Of a stretch of DNA of 64,000 bases, positions 52,044-61,051 are shown piece by piece. Source of the DNA: Puia sp. (GTDB lineage Bacteria; Bacteroidota; Bacteroidia; Chitinophagales; Chitinophagaceae); contig JARLGZ010000066.1 of NCBI GenBank assembly GCA_031292515.1, positions 21,506 to 85,505 of the forward strand, written 5' to 3'. The notes beneath the pieces are model-generated. The model did not search any database and was not told where the DNA came from. It saw only the letters and a program-made list of their open reading frames with translations. A program made the position numbers and the translations under genes. Position 1 is the first letter of the stretch, and the number at the start of each line of letters is the position of its first letter.

Positions 52044-54752
52044 TTATTCTAGTATTCGATAACCGATTTTATCCGGATCAAGACAACGTAATAGAAAATG
52101 AATGATGCCACTGTTTCCAATCATAAAATCTGCCGTAGGATCGTTATATTCTTCCATTTTCCAATAACCTGACCCGTCCTTGTTTTTAATTAGGGAGTTT
52201 GTGAAAACACCTGCAATCCAATTCGCACGGTCATACCATTCAACATTTTTGCAGATTCGGCCTGCTTCTAGGTATAGCTCGCCCATAGCGGCAAGACCAT
52301 TCTCCTGCGTGAAATTATTATTAACCATACGGCATGGGTAGGCCCGTAATGCTTTTTCGATGATTCTCTTTAGATATTCGTCTCCAAATAATTCATAAGC
52401 TTTGAGAAATGTTAATAGAATGCCTTTTCGTTCGTCGCCGACTTCATGACCGAGAAGAATTTTTCGCTCGAATTTTTTTTGGTCTAAGAATTCATCGAGA
52501 TGCCTCGTTCTTTTTAGTAACCAATCTATCGACTTGTGAACTGCAGATCTTGCATTGTTGTCCGAAAATATTGAGATATATCGTAATAGAAACCATATGA
52601 TACCCACTATACCATATCCAAAACTTAATGGTTTGCGATTTTGAATTAGAAAAGATTCATCTCCGATAAGCCAGGATCCATCATCTTCTTGGGTAGTAAC
52701 TAAACTTTCGACTATCCGGTTCAATGGCTGTAAAAGGTCTTGTTGTTCAATGACACCGAGGCACTGCAGTATCGTTGTCCCCTGACCTGCCATACCATTT
52801 GCGAGGTCTTTGCATTCGGTAGCCATTTGCAGTAATTGGAAGATATCTGTTTTAACGTCTTCATTGTTAATTAAAATGCCGAATTTCATTGACTGAGCGA
52901 GCGCCAGTGCTATTCCTGCGGCACCTGAATAGAGACCTGACTGTAGGTTCTCGGACGTGTTAAGATAATTCTCAACACAATACGCTATACTTTTTCTCAA
53001 TACGCCCTTTGATGAATCGATATCAAATCCTGCTCCTTTTGCTCTTGCAAGTAAATAGATTACGCCACTTATTCCATATCTGATTCCCGGGAAAATTGAA
53101 TATTCCTTATATTGTGCAATTCCGTAATTTTCAGTAGCAATCAGTCTTGAACACCAAATTTCATTGAAAATAATAATAGGCGGTTTTGTTAAACCTTCTA
53201 AAGCCAGACTAATTGTTTCTTCAATTGAGGGTTTGGTGATGGCGCCAAAAGGCAATTTACTTACAGGTGTATTATGAGCATTTCTTTGAAGTTTGTTCCG
53301 ATAATCTTTTAAAGTATTTTCGATGTCATCAATTTTTGGCCGGAGTTCTGGGGTGTAGCTAAGGCAAGAGCCTATGAGGGAAGCGAGATCATTATCGCCG
53401 ATAAAGAAATTTATTTTTTTGATCAATGACGCTGGATGATTTTGGTCAAATTTTACCGGCGACAGTCCGGATAGAACGTCTAGAATGAGCGCCCCCAAGC
53501 CATAAACGTCCTCTTTGAATGTCGGTACTTCGACTCTTTGCTGTTCTGGCGACATAAAACCGGCTGTTCCATATTCAAACGGAGGGGTCGGCTTATGGTC
53601 ATTTATCGAATAGGTCAATTCAATATCTAACAAATAAATGCGATTTTTCTTGTTAATCATAAAATTCACAGGTACGATGTCCCTATGGACAAAACCTCTT
53701 GCGTGCAGTTTTTTAATGATCGATGTTATGGCAATGGTGTAGTCGACAATCCTCAACGCATCTTTGAAGTTTAACAAATTCCATTCCTTTGAATTGGGAT
53801 TTATTTCTTTTATTTTTTCATAAAAAGAACGTCCTTTAATATATTTCATGACCAAATACATGGTTCCGTCAACAGTAAACAGATCTAAAATTTCAGGTAA
53901 GGGAATCGTATCCGCCAGCGAGAAGTATAACTCCTGTTGCCATTTCAACCTGTCATGGATATCCCGCCCTGAAATTTCAGACGACATATTTTCATTTCCT
54001 TGTTTGATCACACATTTTTTAACTAATAGTAGTTTTTTCAAGTAGAGGGCTTTATAAACATTTCCCCTTACATCGGATTTTAAAATATCTGTGATCTTGT
54101 AGATATTCTGTAAAATCTTCGGTGGTACAGGTTTCTCTGGAACTGTAATTTCAGAAAAGGGCCAGGATATAAATGATGGACACTCGAACGGTATCGTTTC
54201 ATGGTCCTCAATTTTTTCAAGCTCGGTGGTCGTGATATATTTGACTTTTCGGCCATTTATTCCGGCGGGTTGAAGTGGCATGAAACTTCCATAACGTGTA
54301 TAGACGATATTTCCCAATAATCTATCGGTTAATATTTCCGGGCCTTTAAAACTGGATGTATACAAAATCAATTGCTTCGCAAGCCGGACGGCCTCTTGAT
54401 CTGACTCTGGATAGATGGTGACAATCTTGCCGATTTGGGTTGTACCCAGGTTCCCGCTTAACAGATCAATAGCGGTATCTTTGTCCATTATTAGTTTAAA
54501 TGGAACGTTTTCAATGACCAAAATGGGTACAATTTTTATAAGCAGATCAACAATCTGTGATATTATCACCGAAAGGTGAAGGATCCATCCTTGAGAGTTT
54601 ATAATTTCTTTGACCTGTAAGTGATAATTATCAAGTCTATATTCCACGTTGTATTGCTTCAAAATATCCGAATAATTCTTTATTTCAGTAGCAGATACAT
54701 TTTTTTCAACTGGCGGAGAATCTACCTTGCTTTCGAAAAAGTTGGCATTCAT
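52044..54752 (-). CDS. Class III lanthipeptide synthetase (LanKC-type kinase/cyclase)
   Basis: 902 aa. The N-terminal part (1-215) corresponds to the lyase-like region. A protein-kinase domain (about 220-490) has Lys250 (CVIKQG), HRDIVPVN (356-363), DIE (376-378, where eukaryotic kinases have DFG) and FMSPEQQ. The C-terminal LanC-like alpha-toroid (about 555-900) has its Gly-rich repeats (GISGVIYLL, GLYSGAAGIALAL, ANGMAGQGT, FMIGNSGIIHFLL). Zinc ligands of LanC are absent (FGYGIVG and ENGLAAMG where WCxG and CHG are expected), as in class III enzymes. It phosphorylates Ser/Thr, eliminates phosphate and may close rings. Confidence 0.85.
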   Translation of the reverse strand: MNANFFESKVDSPPVEKNVSATEIKNYSDILKQYNVEYRLDNYHLQVKEIINSQGWILHLSVIISQIVDLLIKIVPILVIENVPFKLIMDKDTAIDLLSGNLGTTQIGKIVTIYPESDQEAVRLAKQLILYTSSFKGPEILTDRLLGNIVYTRYGSFMPLQPAGINGRKVKYITTTELEKIEDHETIPFECPSFISWPFSEITVPEKPVPPKILQNIYKITDILKSDVRGNVYKALYLKKLLLVKKCVIKQGNENMSSEISGRDIHDRLKWQQELYFSLADTIPLPEILDLFTVDGTMYLVMKYIKGRSFYEKIKEINPNSKEWNLLNFKDALRIVDYTIAITSIIKKLHARGFVHRDIVPVNFMINKKNRIYLLDIELTYSINDHKPTPPFEYGTAGFMSPEQQRVEVPTFKEDVYGLGALILDVLSGLSPVKFDQNHPASLIKKINFFIGDNDLASLIGSCLSYTPELRPKIDDIENTLKDYRNKLQRNAHNTPVSKLPFGAITKPSIEETISLALEGLTKPPIIIFNEIWCSRLIATENYGIAQYKEYSIFPGIRYGISGVIYLLARAKGAGFDIDSSKGVLRKSIAYCVENYLNTSENLQSGLYSGAAGIALALAQSMKFGILINNEDVKTDIFQLLQMATECKDLANGMAGQGTTILQCLGVIEQQDLLQPLNRIVESLVTTQEDDGSWLIGDESFLIQNRKPLSFGYGIVGIIWFLLRYISIFSDNNARSAVHKSIDWLLKRTRHLDEFLDQKKFERKILLGHEVGDERKGILLTFLKAYELFGDEYLKRIIEKALRAYPCRMVNNNFTQENGLAAMGELYLEAGRICKNVEWYDRANWIAGVFTNSLIKNKDGSGYWKMEEYNDPTADFMIGNSGIIHFLLRCLDPDKIGYRILE

Positions 54753-54755
54753 AAT

Positions 54756-56345
54756 CTATTGTATTGATAGGTTAGGCTTTAATTGACTACTGTTGTCATT
54801 TTCGATTGTATTATTTTCTCGGACAGACTTGCCCTGCCATTCCATCAGCAACATAGCGGTTATTAATAAAATGATTATGGGGAAGAATTGGTATCGAAAT
54901 ACATTTATTGTGACTGATACAGAGAATAAAAAATTTAATAACAAAGCACAACATGCTAATTGTAGCAATTTTCTGATGCGGGGGTTTTGAACGGCATTTT
55001 TATGATTTATATACATCCTGCCTAAACAAAATAACAGGTATATATTTAATGCGAAAAAGAGCATTGGAAAAACGAATAATATCGGCCATTGGATATCATT
55101 CGATGTTGCCGACAGTTTATTGGGTCGATAGCGGAACCAATATTTGGCAATTGGCGACACATCTTCATAGCCGACGTTATATTGTGCTAATTTTTCCAGG
55201 GGGGGCATCATGTAGTTCTTGATATTGGGAAGGATAAACTCCCATACGTACGCATTGGGATTGTGTCCGATAATATAAGATCCAAAGTCTGAAAATACTA
55301 CAGAGGCCTTTCCCCATGCGACAATGCTACCGTATTCATCTGTAAACTTATAGTGCTTTGTATAGAATTGTTTTAGCGGAGATCCGGAGTACCGAATAAA
55401 CAGGTTTCCAACAGACCGAGATAGAATGTTTTTCTGAAAGTCCTTTGGGACTTGTGCGAAAAATTGCTTACTGAGTTGGTCTATTATTTTGACGTCTCCC
55501 GATAGAGCAGTATTTGTATCGGCGTATTGATATATGTAGAGGGCATTATTCGCCAGTTGCCAACCGGTGAACAGTGAGTACTGCGCTGTACCTGTCATCT
55601 GTTTGGCTAACTGGCGGGTATGTATGATGAAAGGTAGGATGAGCAAGGGGCCTGCCAGGATTCCTGCGAGCTTAAAGAATCGTGGCTGACGGGATAGGAG
55701 GTATGCGACGATGGTAATCAATGGATAGTAATAGGCGTTATTTCGAACGGTAAAGCATAGGAATAATGGAATTCCCTGGGTTAAAACATGATGGATCCGT
55801 GGGCGATTGACAATCAAGATCAGTTCGCTGAACCACCAAAAGCTAAGGGCAGCAAATAACGGATCACTATTGACATAGTTGGAAAAATACAGAAATAAGG
55901 GGTTCAGAAATAGGAAGGTAAAAAGAATGATTTTCGTGGGTCGGCTGGGACGATAGAAATAAAGAATTGTCAAGAATAAATACAAGGCGGTCAGTTCCAG
56001 GAAGAAGTACTGGAAAGCAACCAGGGCGGTATCGGAATAGGTCAGAGCATGGAATGCAGCCAGAAACTTCGAATACCCAATTGGCCAGATACTCACATCC
56101 AAATGGGCATATGCAGCATAAATATAGCTGTAGGAGTCTGAGAAGAAATCAGCAAATGGGTAGAAGAGTTTGAAAATTGAAAATTGGACTATACTCCCGA
56201 CAAGAGCGATTATCAAATATAATCTATTTGCTTTTTCGGTCCAGATGAATTGCAGAAAACCTTTCTCCTGCGCCGTCATGGTTGCGGCGATTCGGGCTTC
56301 TGCGGGGGACAACCGACCTGGGGTCGATATAGCGGAATATGACAT
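54756..56345 (-). CDS. Polytopic membrane protein, GT-C-like
   Basis: 529 aa with about 10-12 hydrophobic helices (for example LYLIIALVGSIVQFSIFKLF, ALVAFQYFFLELTALYLFLT, ILFVFPMLFFALNIYLLFCL). Early loops carry FSDSYSY and NSDPLF acidic motifs, similar to the acidic loops of GT-C glycosyltransferases that use polyprenyl-phosphate sugars. The gap to LanKC is 3 bp, so the two are tightly coupled. A role in glycosylation or in transport of the LanKC product is possible but not shown. Confidence 0.6.
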   Translation of the reverse strand: MSYSAISTPGRLSPAEARIAATMTAQEKGFLQFIWTEKANRLYLIIALVGSIVQFSIFKLFYPFADFFSDSYSYIYAAYAHLDVSIWPIGYSKFLAAFHALTYSDTALVAFQYFFLELTALYLFLTILYFYRPSRPTKIILFTFLFLNPLFLYFSNYVNSDPLFAALSFWWFSELILIVNRPRIHHVLTQGIPLFLCFTVRNNAYYYPLITIVAYLLSRQPRFFKLAGILAGPLLILPFIIHTRQLAKQMTGTAQYSLFTGWQLANNALYIYQYADTNTALSGDVKIIDQLSKQFFAQVPKDFQKNILSRSVGNLFIRYSGSPLKQFYTKHYKFTDEYGSIVAWGKASVVFSDFGSYIIGHNPNAYVWEFILPNIKNYMMPPLEKLAQYNVGYEDVSPIAKYWFRYRPNKLSATSNDIQWPILFVFPMLFFALNIYLLFCLGRMYINHKNAVQNPRIRKLLQLACCALLLNFLFSVSVTINVFRYQFFPIIILLITAMLLMEWQGKSVRENNTIENDNSSQLKPNLSIQ

Positions 56346-56372
56346 GTTAAGTGTCTTTGAATGTAGGGGTCG

Positions 56373-57179
56373 CTAATTCACGAGTTGCTTTTGCTCCTGG
56401 GGGATGTCTGTAGTTGTTTCTAAATCCCAGCTATCGGTATACTTGGGGGACCCGCTCTTTCGTAAAAAGAGAGAGTATTTGAGAATACAATAGATCGTCC
56501 TTACCGCGTCCTTCCATCCAATTTTCTTCCCCTCGGCATAGGTCCTTCCGTAATAGGAGATGCCCACTTCATAAACCCTTACCCCGGGTACTCTGGCTAC
56601 CTTTGCCGTCACCTCCGGTTCGAACCCAAAACGCTCTTCCCGGAGTTCCAGATGCTGTATAATTTCCCGCCGGAATAGTTTATATCCAGTTTCCATGTCC
56701 GTCAGGTTTAGATTGTTGAACAAATTGCTGGCAAAAGTCAGCGTGGCGTTTCCAATGGAGTGCCAGAAGAATAATATCCTGTGCGGGTTCCCGCCCATAA
56801 ACCGGGATCCATAAACTACGTCTGCGAAGCCCGAGACAATGGGTTTTAACAGGTTATTATAATCACTGGGATCATATTCGAGGTCGGCATCCTGCACCAA
56901 TACGTAATCTCCTGTCGCCCGGGCGATGCCTGTGTGGATCGCGGCGCCTTTGCCTTTATTTACGGGATGACACACGTACTTAATATCGGTCTCGGGGCAC
57001 ATCGCTATAAAATCCGCAACAGCGGTCGCCGTGCGATCGGTCGAACAATCGTCGACGACGATGATTTCTTTTTCAATTTGTCGGATAAGGTGAATTTCCT
57101 TCACTTTATCGAGGACCTGCGAAATATACTTTTCCTCGTTATAGGCAGGTATAATAATGGATAGTCGTTTTAATGGCAT
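56373..57179 (-). CDS. GT2 family glycosyltransferase (polyprenyl-phosphate type)
   Basis: 268 aa from the ATG at 57179 (MPLKRLSIIIPAYNEEKYIS). GT-A fold motifs are IIVVDDCSTDRTATAV, GKGAAIHTGIARATGDYVLV and QDADLEYDP (DxD). The family pattern YGSRFMGGNPHRILFFWH and NLTDMETGYKLFRREI resembles dolichol-phosphate mannosyltransferase-like enzymes, which charge a lipid carrier with a sugar. The next gene is a GT-C-like membrane protein that could use it. It is the first gene of the minus-strand operon with LanKC. The frame is open to 57239 but that part is not family-like. Confidence 0.85.
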   Translation of the reverse strand: MPLKRLSIIIPAYNEEKYISQVLDKVKEIHLIRQIEKEIIVVDDCSTDRTATAVADFIAMCPETDIKYVCHPVNKGKGAAIHTGIARATGDYVLVQDADLEYDPSDYNNLLKPIVSGFADVVYGSRFMGGNPHRILFFWHSIGNATLTFASNLFNNLNLTDMETGYKLFRREIIQHLELREERFGFEPEVTAKVARVPGVRVYEVGISYYGRTYAEGKKIGWKDAVRTIYCILKYSLFLRKSGSPKYTDSWDLETTTDIPQEQKQLVN

Positions 57180-57210
57180 GACGGTCAATTTTATACAATA
57201 AATTTTACTG

Positions 57211-57232
57211 CAAGCAATTTCTTCATTGCTTG
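57211..57232. promoter_or_regulatory. Perfect inverted repeat upstream of the GT2/LanKC operon
   Basis: CAAGCAAT (57211-57218) and ATTGCTTG (57225-57232) flank TTCTTC. It lies 32 bp upstream of the GT2 start, in the expected 5' leader, and may be an operator or an RNA hairpin. The rest of 57180-57441 shows no gene. Confidence 0.45.
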
Positions 57233-57441
57233 TTAACATTCAGGCATTCGAAGCCTTCCCGTGAAACAGGTATGATCCTTTGGGAAAAGGGTCATTGACA
57301 GACTCGTTCATGAAAGTGCAAGAGAACTCCTGGGCGTAAGATGTTTCGGCCGACCAGTAATTTTCCTTCGCGATGGGAGAGTGGTTAGCCTTGTATCGTT
57401 GTGTTCGATATAAAAGTAGAATGTAAATTCAAAATAAAATT

Positions 57442-57597
57442 ATGAATTTGGGATTATTTAATAAAAAGGTAACCAAATTTATTATTGACGCCATTTTTAC
57501 GGGAATGGCAAATCCTCTTGTTTTCGTAACCGAATTGTATCTTATTAATTTATCTACACTTTCCCCGGGAATCTCGCTTAATCATTTTAGCGAATAG
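57442..57597 (+). CDS. Possible small protein (51 aa)
   Basis: An ATG at 57442, preceded by an A-rich tract, opens MNLGLFNKKVTKFIIDAIFT, GMANPLVFVTELYLINLSTL and SPGISLNHFSE. The codon use looks coding and the C-terminal half is Ser/Thr-containing without Cys. It overlaps the end of the minus-strand gene at 57582 by 16 bp. It could be a small peptide next to the LanKC operon, or chance. Confidence 0.35.
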   Translation: MNLGLFNKKVTKFIIDAIFTGMANPLVFVTELYLINLSTLSPGISLNHFSE

Positions 57598-58034
57598 GTC
57601 ATTTTTTCGATTTCATGAATCGCCCCCGCGCAATTTGCGTTGATAAACGGCTTTTCGATGAAGAGGGCGGCCGCCAATCGGTGATTTCCATCCCTCAAAC
57701 AGAGCGGAATGCCCCAGGAAGGTATGCCGAAATCGACCTCGATAGGGAAGGTGTCATCGAAATTCCGGACAAACCAGGCTATTCGGCCAATATGGTCTTT
57801 ACGGGGTGACAGATCCCATAAACCAAACAATGCAGGGGGTTTAGGTGCTTCCGGGGATAGAAGATTATCGAGACGAAGCGCTTTTTCAATTTCCCACCTC
57901 CTCACCGGTGTCTTCATGGTCACCCATACAGTCTGAACAAAGGGATTCCATCTTTCTGCCAGTTTTACCGTGTCGATACGTGTAATCGGGTCCATAACTT
58001 GTGTAGCTATCAGAAGGGATCGGTAGCCGGTCAA
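57582..58034 (-). CDS. ParB-like protein with DGNHRL motif (150 aa)
   Basis: A small soluble protein. The C-terminal segment GIPLCLRDGNHRLAAALFIE is the ParB/sulfiredoxin-like signature that in larger proteins binds nucleotide. The upstream part (KLAERWNPFVQTVWVTMKTP) is family-specific. It may be regulatory or nucleotide-binding. It starts 3 bp after the stop of the gene at 58037. ATG 57995 (MDPITRID) is an alternative start. Confidence 0.6.
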   Translation of the reverse strand: MTGYRSLLIATQVMDPITRIDTVKLAERWNPFVQTVWVTMKTPVRRWEIEKALRLDNLLSPEAPKPPALFGLWDLSPRKDHIGRIAWFVRNFDDTFPIEVDFGIPSWGIPLCLRDGNHRLAAALFIEKPFINANCAGAIHEIEKMTYSLK

Positions 58035-58036
58035 TA

Positions 58037-58864
58037 TCAGTGCCGCCCTTTATCACCGGCAATCCTGTCATATGCTTTTTTGGAGAGTATCAATAATCCG
58101 CCGTCTGCAAAATTGAGAATAGATACGGCATCTTTTGTGATGACATAGTGTTGCTTCCAGGAGGTATACTTTGCGTAAAGACGAAGCGTACAATAATCTG
58201 TCGCTGTCAAATATTCGGAAGTCGGTGGAAAATGGGTGTGAAAGGCGGACTCTTCGGTACTATCCTTTTTTAGAGGGATAGATATAATGTTTCGATGGAG
58301 ACAGGACTTTGACAACAAGCTATCGTCCGCACTATACCGCATCAGGTAGTCGTTTCCTAATAGCATTATACCGTTATCCTGCGGTCCGGTCAATAGGTAT
58401 ACTCGTTTGCCCTGGCCGTCGATAAGGGGCACGAAATTCAACGTTGTTCGGAGATAAGAGCGGAAAAATGTGTCCTGCCGAACCCAATCGATCGCGGTTT
58501 TCTTCAAGGCAAGATACTCCCGTTCCTGCGGGTTGAGGTCTGTAGCGTGTGCGTCCTCGCTGGTCGGCTGGCTTTTTCCATTGGGAAAGTAAAAGATCAC
58601 CAGTCTTCGGGTGGGTGTATCATTGGTCAAGATGACACACCGGGTCGTATCCCCCACCGTATAAGAGAAATAGCCACCGTAGTGGCTTTTTAGTAGCGGA
58701 TACTCCGCAAAAAAAAGATCCGACCCTTCCCAGGAAGCCTTCTCCGAAAAATAGAGCTTGAGGCCCTCGGTGTGGATGGAATCGGCGATACGGGAATAGT
58801 TTGTTTGGCCTAAAGAAGTGGTCGAAAGGAGTAGTAGTCCGGCAAAATACGCAAGCAATTTCAT
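58037..58864 (-). CDS. Exported protein with JAMM-like motif
   Basis: 275 aa with a signal peptide (LLAYFAGLLLLSTTSLGQ). The central part is beta/alpha mixed. At about 205-230, ESAFHTHFPPTSEYLTATDY carries HxH followed after eight residues by TxxD, close to the JAMM metalloprotease pattern HxHx7SxxD. The spacing is one residue too long and Thr replaces Ser, so activity is uncertain. It is followed at once by the ParB-like gene. No family recognised. Confidence 0.55.
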   Translation of the reverse strand: MKLLAYFAGLLLLSTTSLGQTNYSRIADSIHTEGLKLYFSEKASWEGSDLFFAEYPLLKSHYGGYFSYTVGDTTRCVILTNDTPTRRLVIFYFPNGKSQPTSEDAHATDLNPQEREYLALKKTAIDWVRQDTFFRSYLRTTLNFVPLIDGQGKRVYLLTGPQDNGIMLLGNDYLMRYSADDSLLSKSCLHRNIISIPLKKDSTEESAFHTHFPPTSEYLTATDYCTLRLYAKYTSWKQHYVITKDAVSILNFADGGLLILSKKAYDRIAGDKGRH

Positions 58865-59159
58865 ATCAAATAGTTTTAAGGAGTCAATTACCGGGCTACC
58901 CGATAGTAGCCCATAATCTTTTCCTACAACAATCTGGTTAGTCGAATCAACCTATTCGGGTTTTTATTTTATAGAAGCAGTCGCCTTTATTTATCGATTT
59001 GCTCCCCAGCCGAAATAAAAGCCATCCTTTATCAGTTTCCTCTCTTCAAGGTGATTCTATCGTTCGCCCCGATCCCGGCCACTTTTTCCGGCTCTTCGCC
59101 CGGCGCCCCTTCCCCTGACTCCGTTCGTTGAAACCCGGTAGATAGGTACAATGCTGTTC

Positions 59160-59357
59160 CGAGGAAAACCAAGTCTTCGCAGCCTCCGCTTCGCTCCCGG
59201 CTGCTCCGCAAGTTCCGGCAAAAAAAATCTCCACACCCATACCGCTTCGCTCATTCGCGTCCTCCTCTGTCGGACCCTCTCTGTCGGGGTCGTATTTTTT
59301 TCGCCTTCAACCTGGATTTCCCTCCACAGCATAGGAATCGCTGGTCGCGTAAGGGTT
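59160..59357. repeat. Imperfect long repeat, copy B (leader-like element)
   Basis: This is the second copy of the element at 1090-1268, lying 59 bp upstream of the methyltransferase gene at 59416. The block order is the same: AAAAAAATCTCCAC, GTCCTCCT, hairpin, GGGGTCGTATTTTTTTC, TTCAACCT and TTTCCCTCC. Minus-strand frames run through it but show no clear protein. The remainder of 58865-59159 has no gene. Confidence 0.6.
59273..59301 (+). terminator. Terminator-like hairpin inside repeat copy B
   Basis: GACCC (59273-59277) pairs with GGGTC (59287-59291) and is followed by GTA and seven T. The stem differs from that of copy A while the hairpin and T-run are kept, which suggests the structure itself is selected. 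It could attenuate transcription into the gene at 59416. Confidence 0.45.
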
Positions 59358-59415
59358 ACAACGACGGCGCCAGCCGAATGTTCTAACCAAATTTTTCACC
59401 GATCAATTCCTAATT

Positions 59416-60960
59416 ATGTTTCATCCAGATTTCTTTCCAACACCCGTCGATGTTATCGAACGTATGCTGTCCGGTATATCCCTGTACGGCAAAGTCGTCT
59501 ACGACCCATCTGGCGGCAAAGGGGATATTGCCGTATATGCCTATCAGCACGGCGCAAAAGAGGTGCTATCCTCCGAAATCTCTACGGAACTTCAAAAGAT
59601 ACTTTCGACCCGCAGTAAAATCATTGGGTCTGATTTCTTTGAAATAGAAGCGTGCCAGATCAGCCACGTCGACATCATCGTCATGAACCCGCCTTTTAGT
59701 AAAGGGGACTTGCACATACTCCATGCCTTTGAAATCGCGCCGCCGGGGTGCAGCCTATTTGCCTTGTGCAATACCAACACCCTGAAAAATCCCCATTACC
59801 GCTCCCGGATGGAATTGGTAAAACTCGTTGAATGTTTTGGATCTTATGAATCCCTCGGCCAATGTTTTCGGAATGCAGAAAGACATACGGATGTAGAAGT
59901 GTCGTTAATCCGGTTGAAAAAGCCCTGCCCTTCCTATGAGACTGAATTCGATGGTTTTTTTCTGGAAGAGGAGCAAGAACAGCAAGCAGATGCCATCATG
60001 CCCTACAATCTTATTCGTGACCTGGTTAACCGATATGTCGGGGCCGTTAAAACGTTCGATCAGCAAATAGAGGCCGCCGTCAAAATGAACCAATTAACGG
60101 AGGGATTTTTTAAATCCCCGATCGCTATGTCACTCACACAAGATGGAGTGCTAAAAACACGGAATGACTTTAAGAAAGACTTTCAAAAAGCCGCCTGGGA
60201 TTATCTATTCGAAAAGTTGAATATGCAGCATTACGCGACCCGTGGATTGAAAGAGTATATCAATCAATTCGTTGAGCAACAGGCCCATATTCCTTTTACG
60301 ATGGCCAATATATACCGGATGCTGGAGATCGTCATTGGAACGCAGGAATCCAGAATGGATAAAGCATTGCTTGAAATATTCGACAAGATCACGAAACACC
60401 ACGACGAAAATCGCTACTACGTCGAGGGGTGGAAAACAAACAGTCATTTTCTGGTGGGTAAACAGTTTATTCTTCCCGGACTCTGTTACCAGGATCCCCG
60501 CTATAACAAGGGATCAAGCAAGATTGAAATGGCTCATGGCGATCAAATGGATTTCATAGATGACTTGATCAAAGGTCTTTGCCATTTGAGTGGCTCAAAT
60601 TATAAACGCATGGGGAACCTGGCCAGTTGGGTTCGTAGTCCTGTTAGAATTGTTACCGATCAGGAAGTCTTTTATTGTCATGAAGCCGCCGGTTGGCAAG
60701 GACAGGCATCCAGGGAAGAAGCGCTGAGGCGTGCAGGCATCCCTTACACGGTAGTCAACGATAAACCCATGTACGGCGAATGGTTTGACTGGGCCTTTTT
60801 CCGTTGCAAAGCATTCAAAAAAGGTTCGATGCACTTCGAATTTAAGGATCCAAAATTGTGGGAGCTGTTCAACCAGCGGATTGCCAAAATCAAAGGTTAC
60901 GCCCTTTTTGAAGCCAAGGAACAGACAGCCTATCAAAAACGGCGAACCGGCCGGAAATGA
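59416..60960 (+). CDS. DNA methyltransferase with DUF4942 C-terminal domain
   Basis: 514 aa. The N-terminal methyltransferase domain has VVYDPSGGKGDIAVYAYQHG (SAM-binding) and IIVMNPPFSKGDLHILHAFE (catalytic NPPF). The C-terminal half (from about 180) matches DUF4942-type proteins of Bacteroidota ICEs (GWKTNSHFLVGKQFILPGL, FKDPKLWELFNQRIAKIKG). It probably modifies adenines of the element's or host's DNA. Repeat copy B lies directly upstream. The start MFHPDFFPTPVDVIE is typical. Confidence 0.85.
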   Translation: MFHPDFFPTPVDVIERMLSGISLYGKVVYDPSGGKGDIAVYAYQHGAKEVLSSEISTELQKILSTRSKIIGSDFFEIEACQISHVDIIVMNPPFSKGDLHILHAFEIAPPGCSLFALCNTNTLKNPHYRSRMELVKLVECFGSYESLGQCFRNAERHTDVEVSLIRLKKPCPSYETEFDGFFLEEEQEQQADAIMPYNLIRDLVNRYVGAVKTFDQQIEAAVKMNQLTEGFFKSPIAMSLTQDGVLKTRNDFKKDFQKAAWDYLFEKLNMQHYATRGLKEYINQFVEQQAHIPFTMANIYRMLEIVIGTQESRMDKALLEIFDKITKHHDENRYYVEGWKTNSHFLVGKQFILPGLCYQDPRYNKGSSKIEMAHGDQMDFIDDLIKGLCHLSGSNYKRMGNLASWVRSPVRIVTDQEVFYCHEAAGWQGQASREEALRRAGIPYTVVNDKPMYGEWFDWAFFRCKAFKKGSMHFEFKDPKLWELFNQRIAKIKGYALFEAKEQTAYQKRRTGRK

Positions 60961-60968
60961 CTTGTCAT

Positions 60969-60999
60969 AAGGAAGGCTGTTCCTATAGCAGCCTCCCTT
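60969..60999 (+). terminator. Hairpin after the DUF4942 methyltransferase
   Basis: AAGGAAGGCTG (60969-60979) and CAGCCTCCCTT (60989-60999) pair with one mismatch around a 9-nt loop. It starts 9 bp after the stop. No T-run follows, so termination efficiency is uncertain. Confidence 0.5.
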
Positions 61000-61051
61000 A
61001 CTGATTCTCAATAGGCGCATTAAACAATTCAATCATTATCAAAAAAATATC

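Noticed and set aside
59046..59332. Minus-strand frames of 64 and 91 codons through repeat copy B
   Set aside because: The two frames overlap each other, are very Arg-rich and have no credible start; they are more likely a by-product of the G/C-rich repeat.
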